This document shows positions 1 through 11,409 of a stretch of DNA of 64,000 nt, piece after piece. The stretch covers positions 352,501 to 416,500 of the forward strand of contig JAIVFJ010000033.1 of the NCBI GenBank assembly GCA_025765615.1. The letters run 5' to 3'. The stretch comes from Zopfochytrium polystomum (taxonomy: Eukaryota; Chytridiomycota; Chytridiomycetes; Chytridiales; Chytridiaceae). Every line of letters begins with the position of its first letter. Position 1 is the first letter of the stretch. The notes beneath the pieces are model-generated. The model was not told where the DNA came from. It ran no database searches and saw nothing but the letters and a program-made list of their open reading frames with translations. A program made the translations under genes and the position numbers.

Positions 1-2317
1 CGCAAGATTTGTTACCTGCAGCGGTTTCGGCAACACGCTGGGGAACACCAGTCCCGGGCAGTCGCACAGCCGCAGGTTCTTGGTGAGGTGGATGGTCTGA
101 AAGTGTTTCGTGTGGCCAGGGGTGCTTGACGTCGAGACGACCTTCCTGCTCATGATGCCGTTGATCAGCGACGACTTGCCAACGTTCCTTTGGGTGGGAA
201 TAGTCAAAGAAAAAAAGGGATGGGGGACGTTAGCGGTTTTGGGATGGTTCGCTCGCACTTGAAAGCGTTGAAGGTCTTACGGGTGTCCAACGAGGACCGA
301 TGGTGACGAGGCCCTCAGCCGCTACCACATCCTCCGGCGAGGTTGCAGCCTCCGATGCTTTCGGTGCACAGAAATACAAAAAGTGAGTGCTACAACAGCC
401 AACGCCTTTCAACGCTGGGGGGAAAAAAAAAGAAAAAAAAAAATAAACAGAAAACACACCTGGGTCGTCATCCTCACTTTGCTCCTGCTCTGCCTCCTCT
501 TCCACCCTTTCCTCAAACCCCATCATCCCCCTCCCCCTCTTCCCGCCCTTCTTCCTCGACCTCATCATCGCCCTTTCCAGCTCCTCCTCCGCCTCCACCC
601 TCCGCCGCTCCTCCTCCTCCTCCTCCCACCGCCGCATCTTGGCCTCCTCCGACGCAATCAACGCGTTCCAGTCCTACGTCGACCTTCTTCTTGTTCCCCG
701 CCCCGACGCTCGCCTGCGCGCCTACGTCGCGGCACGCCTTGAGCACCGCGGAAACCCCGACCGCGCGGATGTACCGCGCCATCGTCTTTGGGATGCGCTT
801 GCGCGTCGGTTGGGTGTGCTGGGAAACCGCTTTGGCGAGGGGGCTCGGCGTTGGCGTTTTCGTTGTTGTTGCTGTTGTCGTCGTCGTCGTCGTCTTCCGA
901 GGACGAGACGGCCAATCTGGGCTTCGCGGGGGTATACGCTAAAGGAGGCAAGGTGGAGTTCGGGGTAGAGAGACTTGAAGTAGGATTTCCAGGCGGCGAG
1001 AGTTTCCGGGTCGACGAGGTCGATCTGACGGTTTGTTGGAGGGTGAGCTGGTGAAGAGAGAGTGACATCTGTGGAGGGGGTCTGCACGCACCTTGTTGAA
1101 AACGAGAACGAGGCTTTTCTTCATCTCATTGACGACATAGTTGTAGAGTGTTGGTGGAAAGTGCAGAATCGGGTGGCGCGAGTCTACCACAAAGAGAACA
1201 ATGTCGCTGTGCGAAGGAGTGCAGCAAAATGGGAGAGGGTCAGGAACGTACCAACAACATACAACCCAGCAAAAAAGTACAACTCACGAGATCTCAACGA
1301 CGCGCCAGAGCTGCCTCCACACCTCCAAGTTGTGCTCAAAGTAGCTGAGCTGCTCTGCGGGCCAGCGGTCGTACACGCGACCCATCCACGCTGCAAACTC
1401 CGCCTCTTCCCGCGACTCCAACGTCTCCTTCGACTCGCCCGGCGACCACGGCGGGCGCTTTGGAAAGTCGATGACGGCGCCGTTCGGGTACAAGTCGTCC
1501 ATGCCGATTTCCAGCGCCGTCTGTTCACATGGAGAACAGCAAAGTCAGCGTTTTGAACGCATTTGGGATCGGGGTGAAAAGGTGGGGAAAGTAATCAAAC
1601 CGGAGGAACTCGCTTCAGCGGCATCCGGCTCGCCCTCTTCCGCTCCTCGATCTCGGCCGACGTCAGCTTTGCAAACACTGACATGAGCCTTTACTCCGAA
1701 TTCGATTTGCGCGCCGTTATCGGGATCTTTCGCGTCAGCTAACCATGCTTTAAGCCACAAACCCCCCCCTCAATCCCCCCCATCGAAACCGGTCGACTCA
1801 CCGGTGCGCCTCGCTCTTCCCCCGCACCTCCGCCGCCGCCAATGCGGACCCGCGCCGATCGCCGCCGGGCGACACCGTCTTGGCGCGCCGCGCGTGGCTG
1901 CCGCTGCCGCCGCCGCCGTCCGCGAGCTTCCCGCTCTGCGTGCGGCGGCGCGAGCGGGGGTCCGTGCACGCCGCCCGCGCCGTCGTGGGCGGCGGAAGCG
2001 CGGTGGGTGTGGGTGTGGGTGTGGTTGTGGTGGCTGTCAGCTGCTGCTGCGCCGTCGGGCGACCCCGCCGTCACATCATTGTTGCCATCTTTGCCGGCGG
2101 AGGTGGCAATGGCGCTGGCCCCGTCAACGTCCCCGTCGACCGTGATGGTGGCATCGTCATTGTCCGCGCCGTGGTCATCGCCGTCCTCGCCGTCGCTGCC
2201 GGTCGAGCGCAAGTGCTGCTGCTGCTGCTGTTGCTGGTGCGAGCGGTTGCGCTCGCGCTTCAGGGCCAGCTGGGCCTTCTTCTGCTTCGCGCTGAAGGGC
2301 TTGCTGCGTGGTGCCAT
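1..2317 (-). CDS. GNL1: GNL1-type circularly permuted GTPase (MMR1/HSR1 family), 3' end cut by window edge
   Basis: Member of the YlqF/YawG GTPase class that acts in ribosome-related and nucleolar processes (family knowledge). The start at 2317 gives a basic N-terminus (MAPRSKPFSAKQKKAQL) like human GNL1, then poly-Gln and His/Thr-rich low complexity. Later exons carry the conserved block with SYFEHNLEVWRQLWRV (1288-1520), then SRHP and the G4 motif NK (1092-1206), continued by IDLVDPETLAAWKSYF (460-1024). The G1 motif PNVGKSS and the G3 motif DCPG follow near 1-200. G4 before G1 before G3 is the circular permutation diagnostic of the family. The end lies left of base 1. Oddities: the reading frame is broken at several points, including one extra C just before the P-loop (near 297-300) and another near 665; a further shift lies in exon 1 around 1990. 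These read as sequencing indels or early decay. Family assignment is very secure; exact exon joins are not. Confidence 0.88.
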
Positions 2318-2550
2318 CTCCACACTCACACAGAAAGAACGAATGGAAAAGAAAAAGAATGAAAGAAAGATTTGTCACAACACTCCATTCCTCGTGACCC
2401 ACGAACCAAAAACGAGGAACTCTCTAGAAAAACCCCAGCGCCCAAACACACATCATACACGAATACCGCAATGCAGCCTCGCTCAAGCAGCGCGAGCGAG
2501 CACTCTTATTCCTATTCACAGAATGAGAGGTAACAGAGAGCATAGTATTG

Positions 2551-4341
2551 CTACCGCGCCCGATCCACCACGACGCGCCCAAAATCCCGCGCCGCCACCA
2601 CCCGCTCCGACCCGAACGCCTCGCAGGCCATCCCCGCAATCTCGCGCATCACCCTCCGGGCGTCCCCCCCCGCCGCCGCCGCCGCTGCCGCCTCCATCGT
2701 CCCCGTCGTCCTTGTACCGGTTCGAAAAGTGGCTCAGCACCAACGCCCGGGCGCCCACCCGCCGCGCAAACGCCCCCGCCATCTCGGGCGTCGAGTGCCC
2801 ATGCGCGATCGTCTGCGCCCGCACCGCCGCCCGCAGCGCCTGCATCCGCTCCTCCCGCGTGCCGCCGCCGCCGACAACAACCCGCTCTCCGCCGTCGTTT
2901 CCGTTTCCGCCACCGTTTCCGTTGTCGTCGTCATCAAGGTCCTGCTCCAGCGCCGCGTTCGTCGCCTCGTGCACCAGCACGTCGCACCCGACCCCGCCGC
3001 CCCAACACAGCCGCGCCGCCGCCTCCGACGGCTGCGCCGTGTCGCCCAGCACCGCCACCCGCCGCCCGCGCTGCGCTGGGCCCACCACGTCCTCGGGCCG
3101 GATCGAGGTGCCGTCCGGCAGCGCCACCGCCTCGCCGCGCTTCAGCCGCCCCAGCAGCACGTTGGGGTTGAACCCCGCCCCCGCCCCCCCGGCCTTCTTC
3201 CCCGATTTTCCCGATGCGGCCGCAGCCGCCGCAGCAGCAGCCGCAGCGAGCGCCTCCCGGTGCGGCGCGAGCAGCGCCGACGCCCGCGCCGCGTCGAGCC
3301 TGCCCGGCTTGGCGGCCTCCTGGAACACGAACCCGACGCACGGTGCGTACGGGTCGTGGTGCAGGAACGCGGCGTACGCCGAAACCGTCGGCGTCTCGAA
3401 CAGCCGCCACACGCGCGTCGCCGGGTCCACCGAGGGCGGCGGCGACGGCGGCGGGTCCATTTCGCGCGGCACAAAGGCCGGCGGCGCGTCGGGCATCGGC
3501 GGGAACGCCGACGCGTGGTCGTCGATGGATTCGCTGTAGATCACCGAACCGTGGTCCGGCGTTGGCGGCGGCACGGTTGTTTCGCCTGGATGCAGCAGTT
3601 CGTGGACGCGGAAACCGTAACGTGTGTGGTAGTCTCCGGCGCGCTGGGTTTTTTGAGAATGGTTGTGTGGGGTACGGTGAGCACAAAGAGTTGGGGGAGA
3701 GTGAGAAAAGCGCCAGCCACGCACCACTGCCGTCTGCAAGAAGGCGCGGAGACCCTTTGGGCCGTACACGTCCACGACTCGCAGCGAGTCATCGCCCTTG
3801 CGCGCTCCCGCGTTCCTCAGGGCGTTGACGGTGCAGAGCAGCCCGGGCAATCCAAAGCAGTGATCGCCGTGGAGATGCGTGATGAACACCTTGGTCAGCT
3901 TGGAAAGCCGGGGTGGAGATGGTTGCGGCGGCTGGTCGCGATCGCCTCCGTCGCCGTCGCCGTCGGAGGGCGAGAGGGACGAGGTGTGGGCGGTGAAGGA
4001 CGGGAAGGCGGCGGGCAGCTTGAGGAACTGATGCTGCGTGGCCTCGCCGCAGTCGACGAGCCAGAGCTCTGGCGCGGATTGATTCGGGGGGGAGGGGGGA
4101 ATTAGTAGTAGTAGAAGAGTCAGTTGGTGGTGGGTGGGAGGGGGGGACGGGCTCAACCCGTATCATTGCACTCACCACCCTCGCCGCCGCAGCGGACGGC
4201 AACGGACGTGACGTTGCGCGTCAGCGACGGGATCGCAGACGCCGTGCCGAGAAAGGTGAGATCAAAGTCTGTTGTTGTTGTTGTCGCCGCGGCCGCTGTT
4301 GTTGATGCGGCTCCTGCTGTTGAAGCCGAGGGAGCGTCCAT
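2551..4341 (-). CDS. ELAC1: Ribonuclease Z, short form (tRNA 3'-processing endonuclease, ELAC1-like)
   Basis: Metallo-beta-lactamase-fold endonuclease that removes 3' trailers from pre-tRNA. Exon 1 (4176-4341) starts MDAPSAST and contains the N-terminal strand FDLTFLGTASAIPS. Exon 2 starts at about 4078 with ELWLVDCGEATQ and the zinc-binding motif THLHGDHCFGLPGL. A second intron runs from about 3724 to 3644. Downstream are the LGDT, HEAT and AHGHST motifs and LSHFSNRY, all in family order. Only one histidine motif and the total size indicate the short form. Near the C-terminus, in a run of eight C's (plus strand, about 2663-2671), the frame slips by one base. After the slip the natural tail (MREIAGMACEAFGSERVV) ends at 2551; without it the frame runs to 2516. 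Internal Ala- and Gly-rich insertions are unusual. Start chosen as the first ATG before the conserved strand. Confidence 0.9.
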
Positions 4342-4350
4342 CTGCGATCC

Positions 4351-4380
<30 letters not shown>
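4351..4380. repeat. CT microsatellite in the tRNase Z leader
   Basis: About 30 bp of (CT)n with one T interruption at its right end, only 10 bp upstream of the tRNase Z start codon, so it reads as a GA tract in that gene's 5' leader. Confidence 0.9.
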
Positions 4381-4383
<3 letters not shown>

Positions 4384-4869
4384 CGTGTGTTTCTGAGGCT
4401 TGGCACTGGCTGCACTTTCCCCACGCTATTTATTAATTTTATTTTGTTGTTGATTTTAGTCTGCTCGGTAACCGGCGCTGGGCAGGGCGAGGGCGAGGGG
4501 CCGAGTTTCTTTTTTCGGAAGGCACGCACGCTACCGGAAGACAAACAAATCTGTCTCTTGCCCCCCACCCACCCTTGCCTGGCTCTCTTTTTACCCCTCG
4601 GTGCTTGCTTGCCCGCTGCTTGCCCACATTCGTTCTTGTTTCCTCAAATGCTCCCCTTGGGGCGCTCGCTGCCTCCCCTCCCGCTGCTCGCCCAACCAAC
4701 CCTAATCCTCCCCGCTTGGGGGTTTCCATCCGTTATGAGAGACAGGAACTCCAACAAAAAGCCGCTCCTGCTGCTCTGCCTGCCTGCCCGTCATGCAAAT
4801 GAAGAAACAAGAAACACAAACACACATTATAAAGGTTAATGCCTCAAAACTGCCACGATGACCTCTTCT
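4381..4869. other. Intergenic: tRNase Z promoter side and CSL 3' side
   Basis: No credible gene seen. The stretch has pyrimidine-rich plus-strand sequence and several short low-complexity runs. It must hold the tRNase Z promoter and the CSL transcript end; no unambiguous TATA box or poly(A) signal could be assigned. Confidence 0.5.
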
Positions 4870-7800
4870 TCAGCGAGTATCCGCGTATACACCTGTCATT
4901 GAAAGTAGTTTGACAAACCCATCAACATTAAAGAAATAAGGGTTGCGCTGAAATGTCGAAACTCTGGAAAATCTCACCTGCTCGATACACGACTCCGTCG
5001 TCCCGGATGAGCAACACCGGTTCAATGCCCGACGAGCCGACTTCATCGGGACCATCGTGCACAAACTTGGCGCCTTCCTCGGCCATTTCCACTTGCATGA
5101 CTTCCGTACAACGAAATATTGTCTGAAAGGCGAATTTGGTGCCGAGCGCGCACCGAAGACGATCCGAAAACTTGATGCCGAGCAGCACAAAACTGGTGTG
5201 GCTGGCGCGACGGATCGAAAATACCACGGGGATCGGATGCGGCGAGAGGGGTAACTGGCGAGGTACGGCTCCTGCATCCTCTTGCTCCTTTGGCGGCAAA
5301 GCTTCCTTGGGAGGGATCCAAAAAGAATACTCCACTTGCTCTGTTTGCGCGGGAAAGCAAGATTAACGCTAACGCCAATGACAGGAAGCGACAAAGGAAA
5401 AAGATGCTCACGGACTCCAACAATCGTCCACATTCCACTTTCTCCGACCTCATGAAGGACTTTCGGGCCGCTCCCTAACCGCGTCTCCGTCTCCTCTTCA
5501 GTATTTCTTTCAGAGGGGAAGGGGGGGGAAGGATTTTTATGGCAAACGAAGGAGAACGAAGCGAACTCTGGGTTTACCGTTTTCGCTTCTTCACCGGCCT
5601 CCTTGTTCCGGTTGAGGCAGATAAATTTCTTTCAGATCGTGGTGTAATAACGGCAACAGATGTGTGGTCGGAACCCAGATACTGAGCCCTTGACTTTGAG
5701 TCGAACAGCGCAAAGCAAACTTTATGCAGCTGCGATATCGCTTCTCCTTGCTCTGCGCTGGCGAGATCTTCAGATAAAATAAGGAAACCTCATCAGGTGA
5801 AAAGGACGGTTGCGAAATTGGTCCGCCACGGCATACCTTCAACCTCCTCGTCTATCACCGCCTCCGACCGTCCTTCCACCGCTCGAAGCACCAGCGGGAC
5901 AGTGACCAGCCCTGACACCGCGCTCTGCAACACCACCACGTCCCCAAAGCAAAGCGCCCTCCCAGTTGGCTGCACGGCCGCGACCGGGGGCGGAAGCCGT
6001 TCCGACTCGGATATCAACGTGCTCCTCTTGATGCGCGCGCGGGACCCAGAAGCCAGCCGCGCCGAAACAGCAGGCGTTCGCCGATCCCGAACGACGGGCA
6101 GCTTCAAAAGATTTGCTGCAGCTGAGAGACGGGAGGTTGGTGGGGTTGAAGGGACTGACACGAATCGCCGTGTGGCACTCGTCGTGGGTCGGCGATCGTA
6201 AGTTGGTCCAAACTGCGACGATGCGGCGTTGCAAGACTCGCCAGGAACGGTGGCGGGGTCAAAGTCTGGGTCGTCCACCGCCCAAATGTACCATGCTTCC
6301 CACTGAGGCGCCCGAAGTGTCAGATCCGTACCCAATGTGTTTGATGCGAGGTAGCGGGTGGTGCTGTTTTGAGATCGTACGCGGTTGAAGAGGCAGACCA
6401 GGGAGCCGGACGATACTGAGTCTGCCGTTAAGCCCATCAGATGAGCGTCTGTAAGAACAGAAGAGAACTTCCACTCTGAGACTAACATTCAGGTCTGCTC
6501 GCTTGTTTTTTGCGCGTGGGCTTCGATATGATCCGTATTGGTTCAGATTCAAAGGCACCACCCAGGTCGCGTCCATCGAAAGCATCGACCTGCAGTGGAG
6601 ATGAGAGGCACATCACGCGCATTATTGCCCTATACCTTGACGTGAATGGGGAGATGCCTCCGCTGCTCTGAATCCTCAACAAAAACGGTCCTGAACAATC
6701 CACAAATGACCTTCTGTACTTGGTCTGCCGACTTATCCCGCGATGGCACGGTCTTGGACAGTAGATCTACGCGCAAGTCAAGCGTGGAGACCTCGGCCTT
6801 CGCTGGGGAATGTGAAGGGTGGGCTTCTGTCTGGACAGACGATTCACCGTCCGCATCACCGGGAGTTTCGTCGTTGGTTAGCAAGTGGAGTTCTGGAAGC
6901 TTCGCAGATCCCAGTGTGGTGAGGTTAACTCCAGGCAATTTCCCGACAAGGTCGTTGTTGGCGTTTGGATCCGATTGGTGCCATCCTTGTCCGATCAAAA
7001 TGGTCTGCGGTGGCGGGCATGCAAACCTTGGGAGAAAAAAGGATTTTTCGGCTGGTAACGACTGTGAGCAAATTGGTACCTTTTCTCGCCTGAGTAGGAC
7101 TTTGAACACAACTTGCTGCTGGCTATCACGATTGTATGGTGGCCCGTGGGATTGGCAAAGTATTCGTCAAGAGTTCTTCTTATGGAAGAAAAGACGCTTA
7201 ATGGCTGGTAGGGGGCTTGTTGATTTGATACCAACCTGAAGAATGACTGTTTCGAAGTACACTCATCGTCATAGGTTTGCAATTGGCTCGCTGATGAGCT
7301 CGCTTGTACTTCCACTCCTGGTGGTTTCAAGCTTTCAAAGAAATCACCAGTAAATGGGCCTGTTGGTGCTGAGAACGGAGAGAACGGGAACGGCGCTGAT
7401 GAAGGATAATCCCCAAAGATAAGTGGAGACTGGCTGCCGCATTCACTGTGATCTTCCTTCCCAACTTCTCCATCGCCAGCAAGTGCCACCTCCAGCCCGC
7501 TGCAGTTCCACTGTGTCATCAATTCGATTTCTGCACTTTTCGAGGAATCCGTCTCCGAACTGCTGGTCGTCGAGTTCATCCTGGCGTTGAGGATTGAGAG
7601 CGGCGGCAATTGGATCGTACTGGAGTGGCGAATGGGTGGGGCGGTAGGAGCGTTTGTCCTCGGTCTTGTGCTCCTTTTTTTATGTTTCGGCTTTGTTCCA
7701 CCTCGGTTAGGCCATCCCTTGTGGGACAAAGCAGTGTAAGGGTGCTGGTTGGTCAAGAGAAAAGCATCGGAGAGTGAACAGTTTATTCCCACAAGGTTCA

Positions 7801-8943
7801 AGCTCCGCCTCTCACCAGTTTTGGGCTGCGCACTGATGTCTTCAAATGAGGTGGGCAAGTCGCGTCGAGAATGTCCTCGCTCCGATTTGATGCCATCCGC
7901 TTACTTTCAAGCGCAACCAGCATACGCGCAAATGAGCCATCGTTTTCTTCCTCCAGAGAGCCGCAATCACCTTGCTTTTCAAAGGAGTTGAACTGAGCGA
8001 ATGACATTGACTGGGAAGGTCCACAGCTTCGAGCGTCAAAGTGGGAGGCCATTGAGAAGTCTCGTCCGTCTCCATTCATGGCAAACGAGTCTGCAAGACG
8101 AACTGGGTCCGATAAGGCCGAATCGAAAGTACTTGCTTCAAGTACCCAGCTAAGAGGAGGACTATCGGCGCTAAAGGCCCGGCCAAGGCGACACGATAAA
8201 GGAAAGAAGGGAATAATCCAGTTGCCCCAACTTGTGATCGGCAAGTTGAGCGATTGCGACACGCTCTGGGCAAGGTTTTCCATTTGTGGAAATATTTGTG
8301 GTCCATCGGCCGAAAAATTGCTTTGATTCGCGCTGAGTCCAGTCAGATACAGCGTTAGGCACTCTAAAGACTCCTCTTACATGAAGGAATCGTTGCATTC
8401 GTCGGTTGTAGCGGAACCGCCTGCTCCCCAGACGGATGCAAAGATGCATTGCGGAGCGACTATTTCAGTCGTTATGGAGCTGTTCGAGGTTTCATCCACT
8501 TCTACCGATTGGCCCACATCTCCAACGCCGGCAAGGCTCCCGGAAGTACCAGTGGAGATCTCATCGGGAAGAATCAATGGAGTCACGGTGTCGTCGTCGC
8601 GTTGGAAACCTTCCTCATCACTTGTACCGCTGGACGGACACAGGACGGACAAGGAGGTAGCAGCGTCGGTGGATGATGACGTTGCTACTTGACTGGACTG
8701 CTGTAAGCGAGCAGAAATGAGCAGTGGTGATAGTTGTGCCCCCATTGTGTGATTCGTAGGTTTGTCGACGGCCGCAGTAGTGAGAGCGGGGGGAGACAGA
8801 GATGTAGCAGGGAGTGGGCGAGCTAGGTGAGTTTCAACTATCTGCGGGGCTGGGGGTGTGTTACCGACGGTAACCAGTTGAATGGAGGTGGGCCGTGGGG
8901 CGATGATGCCAATAGGCTGCTGGCACGGCAATGGCCACGTCAT
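4870..8943 (-). CDS. CSL-family (CBF1/Su(H)/LAG-1) transcription factor
   Basis: Sequence-specific nuclear DNA-binding protein. Animal homologues are the Notch effectors; fungal homologues (Cbf11/Cbf12) act without Notch (family knowledge). About 550 residues of Ser/Thr-rich, probably disordered N-terminus come first (exons 8943-8379, about 8328-7812, then from about 7758). Then the Rel-like N-terminal domain: SSKLCSKSYSGEKR spliced to FACPPPQTILIGQGWH, and HVK spliced to VDAFDG, ending ESEPIRIISKPTRKKQ. The beta-trefoil domain follows, with SLVCLFNRVRSQNSTTRYL, CFGDVVVLQSAVSGL and AISQLHKVCFALFDSKS. The C-terminal IPT-like domain has SFVLLGIKFSDRLRCALGT and EPVLLIRDDGVVYRAG. The DNA-contacting stretch around the RSQNSTTRY loop is conserved. 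A linker of about 90 residues interrupts the trefoil, as in other fungal CSL proteins. At least eight introns. The start at 8943 is the first ATG of the long N-terminal exon and could lie elsewhere. Confidence 0.88.
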
Positions 8944-9650
8944 TGAACGACTGCTCTTTGACTTTGTTTTTTTTTTTTGTGTTTATTTTTTTACAGTAAC
9001 ACCCATCCGGAAAGAAATATTTGGTCCAAATGCGCCACAAGCTCAACCCATGTTCTGTGTGTGCGCCACCGCGGGCTGCTACCTTCAACTGAGAACGCTG
9101 CGTGCCAGCCAGCCGTCGTGAAAAAGGCCGGAAGCTTATTTAGCGCAGGTCCAAAAACGAGGCGAAGCCAGCCTTCCTGTTTGCTCACAAAGAGAAAAGC
9201 GGTTGTGAGAAAACGCACAGCCAAGAGCGGGATGGTTAGGAGAGTGGAGAGGTATGGTGGAGAACTTTCGAACCAGGGGAACAAAAACGCCGCGACTAAT
9301 AATGAAAGAAATGAAAAGAATATAAGGCGAACAAAGGGCGTGAGTAACCCGCACGAACGATCCGAGAGGTGATCAACGAAAGTAAAACTTCTCCCACATT
9401 CCATGAACTACGCAGGGTGATTCTCGCGAGCTCACACGAAAGTGAAAGCGTGAAAGGCGCAAAGACTGGAAAAGGGCAACAGACTTTAATTTGACGGAAC
9501 GTACGAGGGAAAAGACAATGAATAAAAGAAATCCCTTGGCTCACAACATCGAGGCAACCCCCTCCTCTTCCCTTCGTCTACAAAAGGAAAACTTGCTTAC
9601 AACCCGCAATACACACTGCCGCAAACACTGGACGACGAAAAATCGGGCGA
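8944..9650. other. Intergenic between CSL and tropomyosin
   Basis: Holds the CSL 5' region and the tropomyosin 3' region. Poly-T runs at about 8968-8992 are the only notable structure. Short open frames on both strands lack coding character. Confidence 0.5.
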
Positions 9651-10360
9651 TTATAGGTCCTCGAGGGACTTGAGCGTCTGCTCAAGTTCGCTCTTCACCG
9701 CGTTGTACTTTGCGTTGAGCTCCTCGTACTTCCTCTCCAGGTCGAGCTTTTCGTTATCCAGCTGCTTGCCCTTCCTTTCGTGGTGCTCCGCATGAACCTC
9801 AAGAGCTCGTGCTCTGTTGTAGAGTAAGGGCGCGAACGTGTAAGAAAGCTTTCATGCCTCTCAAATGGGGACGAGGTCCTTACTTTTCGGAGGCTTCGCG
9901 GTAGCCCTTCTCCTTCTCCTCAAGCTGCTGCTCGAGCATATTGACCTTGCGTTGTAGCGCCTCGAGGAGGGAGTCTTCTTTGTCGCCCTCAACCTTTTTC
10001 AGTTTGACCTGGAACACAGATATTGGCCAGGTGAGCATAGTACCAGATACGAAGACGATCGATAAGATCAAACGGCTGGATACCTCTTCGATTCGCTTCT
10101 CGTACCGCTCCAGGTCCATCGAGAGAAGTGTGATCTTGTTGTTGAGGTTCTGGACCTCGACCTCCTTCTTCGCCAGTTCGGCTTTCAGCTCCTTCACTTC
10201 GGCATCGGCCCGCTCGGCAGCCGACTTGTACGAGTCGGACTCAATGCGGAGCTTCTCGAGTTTCTGGATGATTGAAGGGGTTTGAGAATGAGAATTCGGT
10301 TCGATTCGGAGAGCAAGGTGCGTTATTGAAATCACTACTTACTTCCTTGATCTTGTCCAT
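9651..10360 (-). CDS. Tropomyosin (fungal Cdc8-type), four exons, 161 aa
   Basis: Actin-filament side-binding coiled coil that stabilises cables and the cytokinetic ring in fungi. Exons 10343-10360, 10084-10263, 9884-10008 and 9651-9813 join through GT-AG introns in perfect phase to 486 nt, i.e. 161 residues plus stop, the same length as fission yeast Cdc8. The tiny first exon encodes MDKIKE. The whole chain is heptad-repeat, rich in Lys/Glu/Leu, with blocks such as YKSAAERADAEVKELK, LQRKVNMLEQQLEEKEK and, at the end, VKSELEQTLKSLEDL; that C-terminal LEDL-type ending is typical of tropomyosin. No globular domain or membrane segment. A generic coiled-coil protein is the only alternative; length and ends argue against it. 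Confidence 0.92.
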
Positions 10361-11136
10361 ATTAGCGTTGGAAAGGAGTTAAGAGATCGTGCGGATCTGG
10401 ATGAGTCGACGAGGAAAGGTTGGAAAACGATAAGGATACAGTTACGGGTTCGGCGTTGTGTGCGGTGAATTCTTCTTCGCGTTATCCATCGATTAACCAA
10501 TGACTAATCATGCATTCACGACGCGATCGCTGCCGTACAGTTCGAGCGGGTAACAAGGGGGGATTGGAAAGCACAGTTCGACCGATTGCGATTGCACGCC
10601 TTGGGAAGCAGGGCGTGTGGAGCAATCGCTGGCGCGATGGTTCAACAATACCCATAAATAACTCCGTGGACTGTCTCACGGGCGGGCACCCAAAAACGGG
10701 CCACAGACTGCCTCCACCTGTGCAGCGACAGTCTCTAGGCGAGCGATGCGAGCAGCCAGCGATGAAGCCGCGACCCGAAAGACAGCAGCGGTCCACAGAG
10801 GCGGCGAAGACCACCACCCGTCCCTCCCAACACCACCTGTTCCAACCGACAACGGTCCACACAAAGCTCCCTCGCGCTCACTCACCAAGGGAATGGGAAT
10901 GTGGTGTATTTAGTTTTTTTCCTTTTTTCTTTTTCGGTTTTGCTACGGTTTATTTTCTACTGCCAGTTTTCTCTGTCTTTCCAACGAAAATTTCCCGCGA
11001 ACCCAGCGAGAATGACCACCTCCCATCCAACCAAAAAAAAAATTGTTCATTATTCCATTCTCTGTTTCTTTGTTTTTTTTTGGTCTCTGCTTGGAGCCCA
11101 TTGGCCAGATATGTTTTTAAGGGCTTGATAGGAGGA
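10361..11136. other. Intergenic: upstream region of tropomyosin
   Basis: No supported gene. Open frames here lack conserved motifs. Likely promoter of tropomyosin plus the 3' region of the LRR gene. Confidence 0.5.
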
Positions 11137-11181
11137 AAGAGAGAGAGACAGAGAGAGACAGATAGAGAGAGCGAGAGAGAG

Positions 11182-11234
<53 letters not shown>

Positions 11235-11280
11235 AAGTGTGCGTGTGTGAGAACGAACAAAAAAAAAAAAAAAAAAAAAA
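11137..11280. repeat. GA microsatellite followed by an A-tract
   Basis: Nearly 95 bp of (GA)n with scattered CA and A interruptions at 11137-11230, a short GT run, then about 22 A's at 11259-11280. It lies in the 3' flank of the minus-strand LRR gene. Confidence 0.9.
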
Positions 11281-11409
11281 GGTCAAGCTCCGTGACTCCT
11301 CGCGCTGCCTCACTGCCGTGGGAGACCGCGGCTGCAGCAGGAGGAGGCGAACTCCTCTTCCAAGCGTCTACAACCAAATCGGGTCGTTATTTGGGGACGC
11401 ACTTGTTCA

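Noticed and set aside
1842..3539. 565-residue plus-strand open frame
   Set aside because: Antisense to GNL1 and tRNase Z; Arg/Pro/Ser-rich product of GC-rich DNA with no motif.
2729..4105. 458-residue plus-strand open frame
   Set aside because: Exact antisense of the tRNase Z catalytic exon; Arg-rich composition, no domain.
11137..11230. GA tract considered as a terminator or CRISPR-like repeat
   Set aside because: Simple dinucleotide microsatellite without spacers or hairpins.
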